Shown one piece after another: positions 1 through 8,420 of a stretch of DNA of 36,525 bases; position 1 is the stretch's first letter, and each line of letters opens with the position of its first letter. This DNA comes from Candidatus Zhuqueibacterota bacterium (lineage in GTDB: Bacteria; Zhuqueibacterota; Zhuqueibacteria; Thermofontimicrobiales; Sulfurfontimicrobiaceae): contig JAFGMA010000252.1 in NCBI GenBank assembly GCA_016927835.1, forward strand, positions 1 to 36,525, written 5' to 3'. A model generated the notes under the pieces. That model was not told the origin of the DNA. It searched no databases and worked only from the letters and a program-made list of their open reading frames with translations. The position numbers and the translations under genes were made by a program.

Positions 1-158
1 TAAGGGTTAATTTGTAACATCATATTCTTAAGCATGTCATTGCGAGCGTAACGCAGTGGAGCGAAGCAATCTCTATGTTTACAGTAATTTATGAGATTGC
101 TTCGTCGCTCGTACCTCGCTACTCGCAATGACAAACTAATGTTACTTTTTAACCCTTA
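1..158. repeat. MITE-like palindromic repeat, complete copy
   Basis: Positions 1-20 and 139-158 form a terminal inverted repeat (TAAGGGTTAA...GTAACAT), matching at 17 of 20 positions. Inside it is a second inverted pair: TGTCATTGCGAG at 35-46 against CTCGCAATGACA at 122-133, with GAAGCAATCTC near 63-73 against GAGATTGCTTCG at 93-104. No coding potential is seen. A related copy runs off the end of the window at about 36393-36525 and a half copy lies at 15798-15835. This is a non-autonomous dispersed repeat; the transposase that might move it is not in the window. Confidence 0.8.
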
Positions 159-521
159 ACGAGTATATCTAAAATCCTGCAAAATGATGCTAAAGCCAAT
201 TCATCCTTCGACTTCGCTCAGGATGAAGCTTCGCTTAATCGAATGATAATATAGCCTGAGGACTTCATGGTGAGCCAAGTCGAACCAGGATTAATTCTTT
301 AAAATGGCTATTTTGCAGATTTCTGTGATGATATGCGATGCATGCTGATAATTTGGAGTGAAAGCCCTTTATGGATTTCACGACTCACATTGCATTGAGG
401 CGCGATGTGCAACGGGCGCAAGCCAGGTTTTCCTTTTTCTTTAAAAAAAAAGCTACGAATAACCGGGCGATTACACCAATCTTTTTTAGTGTGTTACCGT
501 ATAATCCTCTAAGTGATTATT
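159..521. other. Intergenic region with a second palindromic repeat
   Basis: At 200-227 TTCATCCT and AGGATGAA form an 8-bp stem around a TCGACTTCGCTC-type loop. At 255-288 there is a related segment in which TGGT...ACCA flanks a GTCGAA core. Both look like dispersed intergenic repeats. The rest (about 290-521) should hold the promoter of the downstream regulator, but I see no convincing sigma-70 or -24/-12 element. Confidence 0.5.
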
Positions 522-2108
522 ATGGCTCACGATAATACAAGGGATTCAATGGTTGAATTAACAAAAAATGGAGACCAGCAATCCGTTTCGTCAATTCATC
601 AAAAGCTGTTTGAGCTCGGAAAGCGGCTGCTGGCTGAAGTCAATATCAACCGTTTGCTCCAACTTGCGATGGATGCAGCTATTGAAATTTCTAATGCGGA
701 GCGCGGTTTGATTATTCTTTTCGATGACAAAGGAAATACCAGTTTTCAAACCGCACGCAGTCTGAACCAGGGAGATATCGAGCACCCTCAATTTGAAATC
801 AGTCGCACGATTATCGACAGAGTCAGAACCGGCAAGCTCCCGATCTACCTTCCGAACGCGCTCGATGATCCGGAATTCAAACTCACCGAGAGCGTGGATC
901 GGCTTCGAATTTTATCGGTCATTTGTACCCCGCTCCAGTCAAATGATGACGTTTTCGGCGTGGTTTACCTCGATCATCGAAAACTGCGCGGCGCCTTCAA
1001 ACCGGAAACCTACGCCTTTGTTCGGGAGTTTGCAAATTTTATATCGCTCTCGGCTTTCAAGGAACTGGAGCGCAAACGGCTGCATCGCAAGGTGAATGCG
1101 CTGGAAAAAGAGCTGCGGGCAAAATACCAATTCGAATCCATCGTGGGTCAGCATCCGAAAATGCTCGACGTGCTTGAACTCGTTTCGCAGGTTGCCGCCA
1201 GTGATGCCACCGTACTGATTCAGGGTGAAAGCGGCACGGGAAAAGAACTTATTGCGCGGGCGCTCCACCACAACAGCCTGCGCGATGAACAATCATTCAC
1301 CACGGTCAACTGCGCAGCGCTGCCGGAGCAATTGCTCGAATCCGAGTTGTTCGGGCATGTGCGCGGCGCATTTACCGGCGCTATAAAGGATCGGTCGGGC
1401 TGGTTTGAGCGCGCCGACGGCGGAACCATTTTTCTGGATGAAATCAATGATATGAATCAAACATCGCAGATCCGGCTGTTGCGCGTATTGCAGACCGGCG
1501 AATATTCCCCGGTCGGCAGCTCTCTCGTCAAAAAGTGTGATGTCCGGATTATTGCGGCTTCAAATAGGAATTTGCTCGATTTAGTGCATGACGAAAAATT
1601 CCGGGAGGATTTATATTACCGGCTCAATGTTATCGATATCTGGCTGCCGCCATTACGAGAACGAAGGAGCGATATTCCGCTGTTGATTCAAAATTTTATA
1701 CAAAAATATGGGACCGAGTATGGAAAACCGAATTTGAATTTGACAGCCGAAACGGAATCGCTGCTGCTGGCATACAATTACCCCGGCAATGTGCGTGAAT
1801 TGGAAAATATGATTCAGCGCGCCGTGATTTTATCGAAGGATGGTAATATTGAATTGCAGCATTTGCCGGAATTTATAGTGCGGGGTGCTGAACCCAAATC
1901 TTCGAACAAAACCTTCACACCGTTTAAATTAGCCAAGCAGAATGCCGTGGAATCTTTTGAGCGACAATACATAATCGACTGCCTTCAAATTACCAAAGGC
2001 TATGTCAGGCGCGCCGCTAAAATGGCAGGTATCCACGTGAAAAATTTTCACGAGAAAATGAAAAAGTACCACATCAATCCAATTAAATTCAGGGACACAT
2101 CTGAATAA
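522..2108 (+). CDS. Sigma-54-type transcriptional activator (GAF - AAA+ - Fis HTH)
   Basis: An enhancer-binding regulator that would remodel sigma-54 RNA polymerase using ATP. Numbered from an upstream GTG at 513, a GAF sensor spans about residues 40-185, and a short coiled linker leads to an AAA+ domain. That domain has Walker A GESGTGKE at 238-245, the sigma-54 contact motif GAFTGA at 285-290 and Walker B GTIFLDE at 304-310. A Fis-like helix-turn-helix fills the C-terminus, about 485-525. There is no receiver domain, so GAF ligand binding or a partner probably controls it. The start is uncertain: ATG 522 lacks a clear ribosome site, while ATG 549 has AAGGGA five bases upstream. The next gene, 91 bases downstream on the same strand, is a Ser/Thr kinase, so the two may form a signalling unit. 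Confidence 0.93.
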   Translation: MAHDNTRDSMVELTKNGDQQSVSSIHQKLFELGKRLLAEVNINRLLQLAMDAAIEISNAERGLIILFDDKGNTSFQTARSLNQGDIEHPQFEISRTIIDRVRTGKLPIYLPNALDDPEFKLTESVDRLRILSVICTPLQSNDDVFGVVYLDHRKLRGAFKPETYAFVREFANFISLSAFKELERKRLHRKVNALEKELRAKYQFESIVGQHPKMLDVLELVSQVAASDATVLIQGESGTGKELIARALHHNSLRDEQSFTTVNCAALPEQLLESELFGHVRGAFTGAIKDRSGWFERADGGTIFLDEINDMNQTSQIRLLRVLQTGEYSPVGSSLVKKCDVRIIAASNRNLLDLVHDEKFREDLYYRLNVIDIWLPPLRERRSDIPLLIQNFIQKYGTEYGKPNLNLTAETESLLLAYNYPGNVRELENMIQRAVILSKDGNIELQHLPEFIVRGAEPKSSNKTFTPFKLAKQNAVESFERQYIIDCLQITKGYVRRAAKMAGIHVKNFHEKMKKYHINPIKFRDTSE

Positions 2109-2199
2109 GTCAAACCGAAAAGCTGAGAACTGAATGCAATCGATTCAGCCAGGTTAAATCATAAAATGTACCTCATCATAAAAATGAAATGACACTGTT

Positions 2200-4854
2200 A
2201 TGACAGGCAAAACCATTTCCCATTACAAAATCCTCGAAAAGCTGGGGAGCGGCGGCATGGGCGTGGTTTACAAGGCTCATGATACCAGGCTCAAACGCAC
2301 CGTTGCCTTGAAATTTCTGCCAGCGCATGCCCTGGATGATGATCTGAAACGGAATCGCTTTTTGCACGAAGCGCAGGCGGCGGCGGCGTTGAATCATCCC
2401 AATATTTGCACCATCTACGAAATCAGCGATGTACCTGAACCTGATTTGCCTTTCCCCCAAACCTTCATTGCGATGGAATACGTGGCAGGCAGGACGCTGC
2501 AGGAGATCGCTCGAGCCGAAGACAGAACGCCTCTCCCGCTTAGCCAGATCATCGATATCGCCATCCAGATTGCCGGAGCGCTGCGCGAGGCGCATGAAAA
2601 AGGCGTCATTCACCGGGATATCAAAAGCGCCAATATTATGCTCACCGATAAAGGGCAGGTGAAAATCATGGATTTCGGGCTGGCGAAATCGGAGCACGGC
2701 AAGGATATCACACGCAGCGGTTCCACTATCGGCACAGTGGCATACATGTCGCCGGAGCAAGCCCGCGGCGAAACTATCGATCACCGGGCGGATATCTGGT
2801 CAGTCGGCGTTGTTCTCTATGAATTGCTCACCGGGCAACTTCCGTTTCAGGGCGCGAATGAACTTGCAATGGCGTTCTCAATTTTAGATGATGAACCGGC
2901 ACCGCTCACCCGTCTCCGCTTCGACGTTCCGCCGGGCGTGGCGCAATTGGTATTCAAATGCATGGCAAAAGAAAAAACAGGTCGCTATCAGACGGCTGAC
3001 AAGCTTCTGCAGGAGCTGCTTCAGCTAAAAGACAGCAAAGGTGTTATGGAACAGCAGCTAAAAGCGCCGCTGCGCCCACGAAAAATCAAACTGCCCCCAC
3101 GTGCTATCAAGGCTGCTTTTGCCACAATGTTGGTCGCTCTGCTCATATTTCTATTGAGCCAATCCGGAATCTTTCGGGAAAAAATCACTGCCCCCAGAAT
3201 TGTGAAATTTCGTGCCCTGACGCGAACAACTGAGGAATTTGAATGCGACGCTCAAATTTCACCTGACGGCACTCGCATTGCCTATCAATCCGAAAGGAGC
3301 GGCAATTGGGATGTCTGGGTGCTGCAAATCGCCTCAGGACAAAAAATGAATTTGACCCCGGATTATGAAGGGAACGACCATACACCGCACTGGTCACCAG
3401 ATGGCAACTGGATTGCGTTCCGGTCAGAGCGAGATGGCGGTGGAATCTATATCATGTCCGAATATGGGGGTAACGCCCGCCAGGTGATTCCGTTGGATGA
3501 TTTGCGTGCTTGCGGTGATGTCAGTTGGTCCCCGAATGGCGTGACCCTGGCGGTTGCGCTAAGCGGATCGTTATACACGGTCAACGTGAATGGCGGTATA
3601 CCAAAGCAAATTCCTTTGCCAAATTCATGTTTCAGCCTGTGCTGGTCTCCGGATGGCGATCGCATCGCCTATCAAACGTGGCAAGGTGAGGACACCCAAA
3701 TCTGGACCGTCCAGCCCGATGGCGCGGATCCGATTCCAATCTTCACGAAGCCAGGTAGCCGTGGACATCTAGCCTGGTCAGGAGACGGCAAGCGTATTTT
3801 CTTCAAACGCAACCGCGAAAAAATGCGGGAAATATGGTGGCTGCCTGTGGATGAAAAAGGAAAGCCCACAGCACCGGCGAAACCGCTGTCAGCCGCGGCA
3901 AACTTCTACGATTTTTCACTCTCGCACGATGGCACCAAATTGGTATACCTGGGAGGCGAAGGTCCCGAAGGCATAGGCGGCTCTCTTAATATCTGGTCGA
4001 TTCCGGTCGATGCGGATAGCTTGCTCGATTTCACCAATGCGGAGCAAATCACCCATGAAAGACAGCAAATTGCGTATCTCACTCTGTCACCCGATCACGA
4101 GTGGTTTGCTTTCCAAACGCTTCGTAAGAGCCAGTTTGATATCTGGCGCGTACGGCGCAGCGGAGGGGAATTGCAGCAAGTTACCAGGGACAGTATCAGG
4201 GAAGGAGGATTGAACTGGTCGCCGGATGGCAGCCGGATCGCATTTCATGTAGGATCAACGATTTCCGGCGGTATTTGCACTGTTCCGGTCAATGGGGGAC
4301 CCATTACACTGTGCGATAATACCAGCGATGCCTATTTTCCCGCCTGGTCACCCGATGGCGAGGAGATCGCATTCAACTCGGATCGCAGCGGAAATTGGGA
4401 TATCTGGGTGCTTTCGTTGAAAAACGGCACGCAGCGGCAATTGACTGACAGTGACGCGGATGAAGCTTTACCCAGTTGGTCGCCTGATGGTCGGACGATT
4501 GCTTTCTGGCACTCTCAGCAGGGCGTCGGGGAAATTTATCTCATACCAGTTGATGGCGGCGAAGCCCGGCAGTTGACCCATATTGAATCCGTTCTGCCGC
4601 TGCGCTCGATCTGGTCGCCGGATGGCAAGACACTCTTCGTCATTTACGATCCCGGCAAAGATGATCCCGGGCGAAAGATCATCGCTGTTTCAGTGGCAAA
4701 CGGAACGGTCCGCAAAATTTTTGAATTTAAAGGACGTTCGATGGGAGGTGAACTAACGAGCTATCCTTCGCTGGCGACGGACGGTGAGAACCTGTACTTC
4801 ATCGCGGGCTATGTGATCGGTGAAATTATGCTGGCGGATTTGGTGTATGAATAG
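2200..4854 (+). CDS. Membrane Ser/Thr protein kinase with C-terminal TolB-like (PD40) propeller
   Basis: A Hanks-type kinase. The glycine loop GSGGMG is at 16-21, the ATP-anchoring lysine at K38, the catalytic HRD at 138-140 with K142 and N145, and DFG at 158-160; an SPE motif follows in the activation segment. All catalytic residues are present. One hydrophobic helix at about 303-322 separates the cytosolic kinase from a roughly 540-residue outer part made of repeated WSPDG-type units, the signature of PD40/TolB beta-propellers. The architecture suggests that the exported propeller senses a ligand or protein and passes the signal to the kinase. It follows a sigma-54 activator gene by 91 bases, so that regulator may be a partner, but this is inference. 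Confidence 0.93.
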   Translation: MTGKTISHYKILEKLGSGGMGVVYKAHDTRLKRTVALKFLPAHALDDDLKRNRFLHEAQAAAALNHPNICTIYEISDVPEPDLPFPQTFIAMEYVAGRTLQEIARAEDRTPLPLSQIIDIAIQIAGALREAHEKGVIHRDIKSANIMLTDKGQVKIMDFGLAKSEHGKDITRSGSTIGTVAYMSPEQARGETIDHRADIWSVGVVLYELLTGQLPFQGANELAMAFSILDDEPAPLTRLRFDVPPGVAQLVFKCMAKEKTGRYQTADKLLQELLQLKDSKGVMEQQLKAPLRPRKIKLPPRAIKAAFATMLVALLIFLLSQSGIFREKITAPRIVKFRALTRTTEEFECDAQISPDGTRIAYQSERSGNWDVWVLQIASGQKMNLTPDYEGNDHTPHWSPDGNWIAFRSERDGGGIYIMSEYGGNARQVIPLDDLRACGDVSWSPNGVTLAVALSGSLYTVNVNGGIPKQIPLPNSCFSLCWSPDGDRIAYQTWQGEDTQIWTVQPDGADPIPIFTKPGSRGHLAWSGDGKRIFFKRNREKMREIWWLPVDEKGKPTAPAKPLSAAANFYDFSLSHDGTKLVYLGGEGPEGIGGSLNIWSIPVDADSLLDFTNAEQITHERQQIAYLTLSPDHEWFAFQTLRKSQFDIWRVRRSGGELQQVTRDSIREGGLNWSPDGSRIAFHVGSTISGGICTVPVNGGPITLCDNTSDAYFPAWSPDGEEIAFNSDRSGNWDIWVLSLKNGTQRQLTDSDADEALPSWSPDGRTIAFWHSQQGVGEIYLIPVDGGEARQLTHIESVLPLRSIWSPDGKTLFVIYDPGKDDPGRKIIAVSVANGTVRKIFEFKGRSMGGELTSYPSLATDGENLYFIAGYVIGEIMLADLVYE

Positions 4855-4906
4855 CCGGGCATGAGTTGTGAATGCTCGAAATCGGCGCTAAGTATCTATT
4901 TTCATA

Positions 4907-5313
4907 ATTACGGTAACATAAAATTTTAGACAGGATTTACACGATAAACAGGATTAACTAAGAAATAAATCCGGTTAATCAAAATTAATATCATAGCCTA
5001 ACGTTTTATGACAATGAGATAGTCGGAGAGTTTGTAGCAGATGTGGTTGTTGAGGATGTCATTATTTTAGAATTGAAATCGGTTCGAAGAGTCGTTAAAG
5101 CTCATGAAGTTCAGTTGGTGAACACCCTAACGGCAACCGGAAAAGATGTTGGTCTTATCATCAACTTCAGTGAGCAAAAAGTTGAAATAAAAAGAAAAGA
5201 AAGAGAATTAGCCGAAAGTTAATCGGAGCTATCATATCATTGATAAACAGGATGTTATTTATCTTGTTCATCCTGTTATCCTGTCTAATATCTTTAGCAT
5301 CGTCACCGTATTT
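4907..5313. mobile_element. Small element with terminal inverted repeats enclosing a GxxExxY remnant
   Basis: TTAGACAGGAT at 4926-4936 is the exact inverse of ATCCTGTCTAA at 5278-5288. The match extends outward imperfectly (TACGGTAAC near 4909 against GTCACCGTA near 5301). Inner copies of AAACAGGAT occur at both ends. The only coding trace inside is the GxxExxY fragment. I infer a small dispersed element; no target-site duplication was established. Confidence 0.55.
4989..5222 (+). pseudogene. GxxExxY family protein, N-terminally truncated remnant
   Basis: The frame is open from 4989 to the TAA at 5220-5222 and reads FYDNEIVGEF, DVVVEDVIILELKSV, KAHEVQLVN and TGKDVGLIINF. This matches the C-terminal half of the GxxExxY family (usually about 120-130 residues), including the ILELK and HE.QL...L...G...GLLINF core. 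There is no start codon in frame and a stop precedes the open stretch, so the N-terminal half with the eponymous motif is gone. The family resembles small nuclease-fold proteins, but its function is not established. The remnant sits between inverted repeats, which suggests it arrived with a mobile element and decayed. Confidence 0.8.
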
Positions 5314-5635
5314 ATAAAACAAAGCACTAAGACGCGGGAAATTGCAAACCGATTGACGATCTTGAGTACCCGGAGAAAATAAGAAACTGCTTCAGCACAC
5401 ATATAAATATAAGACGGATAAACGCAGAGGTCGCCGAGAACTCTGAGCAGAATCGGTTGTTAACATCTTATTAAAACTCTACGAAGCTCTGCGCCTCAGC
5501 GATAGAGTCCTTGCAAATAGGGATACGGGATAACATAAGTTACTCGCATTCACGTTTTGCCTCGTTATTCTTATTCGATACAAATACTTCCAAATAGCAG
5601 ACTATTCACGCTAATCCCCGAAGTGGAATGCCTTT
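5314..5635. repeat. Intergenic region with an inverted repeat of the ACGCAGAGG type
   Basis: ACGCAGAGGTCGCCGAGA at about 5422-5439 is imperfectly inverted at 5485-5501 (CTCTGCGCCTCAGCG). It belongs to the same style of dispersed echo repeats seen elsewhere in the window. I see no gene in this stretch. Confidence 0.45.
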
Positions 5636-5748
5636 GCTAACATGTAGGTAAAACAACCGACACATCACCCCTTTCAACGCATTTTTTAAATTTCTCCCTA
5701 TTTATTATAAAACAGCCTGTTAGAAGTTTTTCTAATGGCTGACTTTTT
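5636..5748 (+). promoter_or_regulatory. Hairpin leader element, copy A
   Basis: The conserved blocks are TAACATGTAGG at 5638-5648, ACCGACA a few bases later, and a hairpin CAGCC-tGTTAGAA / TTCTAA-tGGCTG at 5713-5741 followed by a T-run (5744-5750). The same ordered blocks precede the receiver gene at 13838 (copy C) and, in part, the 7583 gene (copy B). The hairpin plus T-run looks like an intrinsic terminator. It lies 84 bases before the lipoprotein start at 5833, so it could be an attenuator or simply a terminator carried by a repeat. Confidence 0.5.
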
Positions 5749-5832
5749 TTGGTACAAAAATTGGCTTCTCGTGTTCTGCTAACACCTAAATCTCAACCAA
5801 AATCAAATCAGCTTAAAAGCGAGGAGGTTATC

Positions 5833-6420
5833 ATGAAGGTCAATTTTTTTATGTTCGTGGTGCTGGGTGCAGCATTGGTTTTCGTTGCTTGCGGCGACAG
5901 GGGACCTTTATCGCCGGGTTCAGACGATATCGCCCAAATTAACCAGGAACCGGCATTGGGCAAAAAGACACCAATCGTCACGCCCTGGGAAAGCATAGAG
6001 ACCGGTTGCGAGGTATTGGATCCGGGAAAACAGTGGGTATCGGACGATGGTGTGCTGCATGTGCATGGAGAGGTTACACGTGATATTGTTGAATCCGCTG
6101 ATCCCCGGATCGCAGGTATCAATACGCTTACTAGATATTATACACTGAACTTAGCGACCAGAAACGGCACCTACAAATCTAAATGGCGGCTTGAACCTTT
6201 GGCTGTAGCAGGCGAATGGAAAGGAAAACTCACCGGCGAGTTTACGGGTACTGCTACAGGTTATATTTTTACTGGTCGAGGCACGGGACACGGTTCAGGG
6301 GAACTGGCTTCAATGGAAATAACCGTAAACATAATAAGCCTTCCGGAAATTCAAAATCCCCCCTGTGAGAATGCTTTATGGCAGGTGGCTGAACATGGTG
6401 AGATTATCGAGAAGAAGTAG
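5833..6420 (+). CDS. Hypothetical lipoprotein
   Basis: 195 residues, no family recognised. The start at 5833 is chosen because GAGGAGG lies about eight bases upstream; an earlier in-frame ATG at 5749 would add 28 polar residues before the signal peptide. A hydrophobic segment ends in the lipobox-like FVAC, followed by the polar linker GDRGPLSPG. The mature part contains WKGKLTGEF and a Gly/Thr-rich stretch (TGTATGYIFTGRGTGHGSGE) that looks like beta-structure, as in secreted beta-barrel-fold domains. It is followed after 125 bases by a gene for a small outer-membrane protein, so the pair may work together at the envelope. A hairpin leader precedes it. Confidence 0.75.
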   Translation: MKVNFFMFVVLGAALVFVACGDRGPLSPGSDDIAQINQEPALGKKTPIVTPWESIETGCEVLDPGKQWVSDDGVLHVHGEVTRDIVESADPRIAGINTLTRYYTLNLATRNGTYKSKWRLEPLAVAGEWKGKLTGEFTGTATGYIFTGRGTGHGSGELASMEITVNIISLPEIQNPPCENALWQVAEHGEIIEKK

Positions 6421-6545
6421 ATTCCTAAATGGTTTGTTGAGTGCTGGCGATCCGATGGTTGCTTAAAAGCCGACATTTAAGAATGCGTATCATCAGAATT
6501 TCAAATTTATTTATCTTCATTTGCAAAACAGTTCGGGAGGAAAAA

Positions 6546-7079
6546 ATGATACAAGAAAAATCTGCAAAGCTTAACAAGTCTATTATTCAAGCTATTTTTA
6601 TCGTTATTGTGCTTATTTTGTCCTCACAAATTACATTTGCCGCTATTGACTATAGCATAAAAGGAGGTCCGATTATCACAAATGAAGATGGGATAGGCAC
6701 ATTTAATTGGGTTCCTATTATCGATATAACTCTGATTCCCATAGAACCGGAATGGATCTGGGATATCCGTTTTGAATTCGGATTTAACAATTTTGAATAT
6801 GAAAATTTGGATAAATCTTTTCATTGGATGAATTTTTCAGCCTCTGTACGTTACTTTATTTTGCGGGATAATTTAAAGACGTTTATTGGCTTCGGACCTG
6901 GTTTATATGTTCCAGAGGAAGGAGATAACCGATTTGGATTGAAATTCGCCTTGGGAGTTGATATCCCAATCAACGATCGTTTCACTTTTGAGGTCGGCAC
7001 TGATGTTCACAACATTTTCCTGGAAGATGATAATTTCACATTTTTCCCTGTGACGGCTGGCATTTTGTATCGGTTTTGA
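6546..7079 (+). CDS. Small outer-membrane beta-barrel protein
   Basis: 177 residues, beginning at ATG 6546 with GGGAGGA directly upstream. Residues about 10-32 form a signal peptide ending near TFAA. The mature protein alternates polar and aromatic residues in short strands (IRFEFGFNNF, FSASVRYFIL, FIGFGPGLYV, GLKFALGVDI) and ends in aromatic YRF, the classic C-terminal outer-membrane targeting signature. That pattern and the length fit an eight-stranded OmpA/OmpX-like barrel. No enzymatic motif is seen. It lies downstream of a lipoprotein gene and probably shares its transcript. Confidence 0.8.
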   Translation: MIQEKSAKLNKSIIQAIFIVIVLILSSQITFAAIDYSIKGGPIITNEDGIGTFNWVPIIDITLIPIEPEWIWDIRFEFGFNNFEYENLDKSFHWMNFSASVRYFILRDNLKTFIGFGPGLYVPEEGDNRFGLKFALGVDIPINDRFTFEVGTDVHNIFLEDDNFTFFPVTAGILYRF

Positions 7080-7348
7080 TTATAGCATCTGATATACTTA
7101 GGTGTTTAATAATTGCGTCGATTGTCCTCGAACATCGCTGAAAACAGCTTCCAGGGGATGCAATCACAAATTAACATAGTATTACCGATGACACCTTCTG
7201 GCTTATGGGCATTAAACGGCGGAGGCTTCTGATCTAGTTCCTCCCAAAATAATAATGCGTATCTCTTAGCATTAAAATGATAATAAAAATACCGACGCTT
7301 TAACTTTTCATATATGTCCTCTCCCAATCATGTTTAATCGCTGTAAAA

Positions 7349-7383
7349 CAGCCTTTTAGATGGATGTCTGGAAGGCTGCTTTT
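7349..7383 (+). terminator. Hairpin of leader copy B
   Basis: The stem is CAGCCTTTtaga against tctgGAAGGCTG, followed by CTTTTAAT. It is weaker than copy C because of a mismatch and a shorter T-run. It lies 270 bases beyond the end of the beta-barrel gene and about 90 bases before the decayed receiver copy. Confidence 0.5.
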
Positions 7384-7438
7384 AATGGATAAATATTGAC
7401 CTATACTTAGTCACGAATAAAATAGTAGCGCTTTCGCT

Positions 7439-7567
7439 ATGGAGAAAAAATGCATATTAATCTCAGATCCGGTAATCGGCAGGGATTTGCATCTGGCGGA
7501 AGCGCTACATTAATTCGCCGAAGTTATTCAGAATCCAATCAACAGCCAGATTTTCGGCGTATTAAAC
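7439..7567 (+). pseudogene. Decayed 5' copy of the receiver-like gene at 13838
   Basis: The frame from ATG 7439 reads MEKKCILIS.P.I.RDL.LA.AL, then TAA at codon 25 (7511-7513), then FAEVIQNPINSQIF. The intact paralogue at 13838 has K in place of the stop and the same residues on both sides. Differences between the copies fall most often at third codon positions, as expected for an originally coding copy. Homology ends near 7570, where the ribosome site of the 7583 gene begins. An overlapping frame from ATG 7450 (51 codons, with GGAG upstream) is open in this copy too; a leader peptide is possible but unproven. Confidence 0.75.
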
Positions 7568-7582
7568 TTAAGGAGGTTTATT

Positions 7583-8026
7583 ATGGTCACACCAACTGCA
7601 CGTGATGGTCTTGAACGATGTGTAGCTGATTGTCAGAGGGTTCATCTGATGAAAATTTGGTCATTAATGGAAAAACATAACCAAAAAGACCAAAAATGGG
7701 CCGACGACGCAGAAGAATTATTCTTCAATTCATTCAACGATAGCAAAGCTAAACAAAAGTGGGATGAATTGGCTGATAAAACACAAAAAGGGCATGACAA
7801 ATACCAGAAGGATGTGCTAAATGAAATCTCGAAATTCAATCGTTGTCTTCAGACATGTAGAAAACAAGCACGCAAGAATGAAATGGAAGAAGAGCTAATA
7901 AAGCAAATTATGGGTGAGAAATTAAAAGTGGAAAGAGAGAAACTCGAGAAAGCTCATAACGAGAGTAAAGCAAAGTCTGAAAAACAGCTAAATTTGAAAG
8001 TACCACCTAAGAAAAAATTACCTTAG
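7583..8026 (+). CDS. Charged helical protein with two CX3C motifs, unknown function
   Basis: 147 residues with a strong ribosome site (AAGGAGG seven bases before ATG). I recognise no family. It is very rich in Lys and Glu and predicted to be almost all helix, without signal peptide or membrane segment. Two CX3C motifs (CVADC at 13-17 and CLQTC at 88-92) stand about 70 residues apart at the ends of what could be two long helices, so they could meet in a helical hairpin and form disulphides or bind a metal. The C-terminus is Lys/Pro-rich. It is first in a co-oriented cassette with a repeat protein, a phosphodiesterase and a TPR protein, and may be a chaperone or structural partner, though nothing in the sequence proves this. 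Confidence 0.75.
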   Translation: MVTPTARDGLERCVADCQRVHLMKIWSLMEKHNQKDQKWADDAEELFFNSFNDSKAKQKWDELADKTQKGHDKYQKDVLNEISKFNRCLQTCRKQARKNEMEEELIKQIMGEKLKVEREKLEKAHNESKAKSEKQLNLKVPPKKKLP

Positions 8027-8420
8027 CATAAATGTGGATTTGTGCTAAACAAGCCTATTGCAGCAGAATGATAGCAACAAAATTTGAAAGTAACGGTTTA
8101 GACTCTTTTAACGAAGTATTTGGTTCAATGATGTTCCGGCTTTTTTTTAGCATTAATGCAGGTATGCAAAACAAGCCATAAACTTCATATTAACAAAAAA
8201 GTAAGTTAAGCAGAGCAATGCTTTATACATGTTAAAAGTTAAAGTCCTACAGCCTGCTAATTTAGAATCTTGAAGTTTTATCAAAACGTTTTGCCAGCAG
8301 CTTATTGTTGTTAATCATAAAAATAAGTGCGTCAGCAATTGACTAAAATGAATGCTCTACGAATTAATCATTGGGCAAACAGGGCAAAGCTGTTATACAA
8401 ATTGGAAGGAGGTAAGCAAA
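8027..8420. other. Intergenic region, probable promoter
   Basis: AT-rich and non-coding in all frames as far as I can read. There is a run of eight T at 8141-8148 without a strong stem before it. It probably carries the promoter or leader of the repeat protein, but no specific element is supported. Confidence 0.4.

Larger units (their letters stand above)
7290..7575 (+). repeat. Duplicated leader plus receiver-gene fragment, copy B
   Basis: This stretch aligns along most of its length with 13698-13975. Shared blocks include ACCGAC, a TTCATATATGTCCTCT block, the hairpin CAGCCTTTT...AAGGCTG (7349-7378 here, 13745-13774 there) with its T-run, and the start of a receiver-like gene. A run of 24 identical bases around 7439-7462 is the longest match. 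The upstream 7080-7289 stretch holds no gene I can support. Confidence 0.8.

Noticed and set aside
7106..7327. Minus-strand open frame of 73 codons in front of the leader copy
   Set aside because: It begins only at a TTG, has no ribosome site and overlaps the duplicated leader; composition is not convincing.
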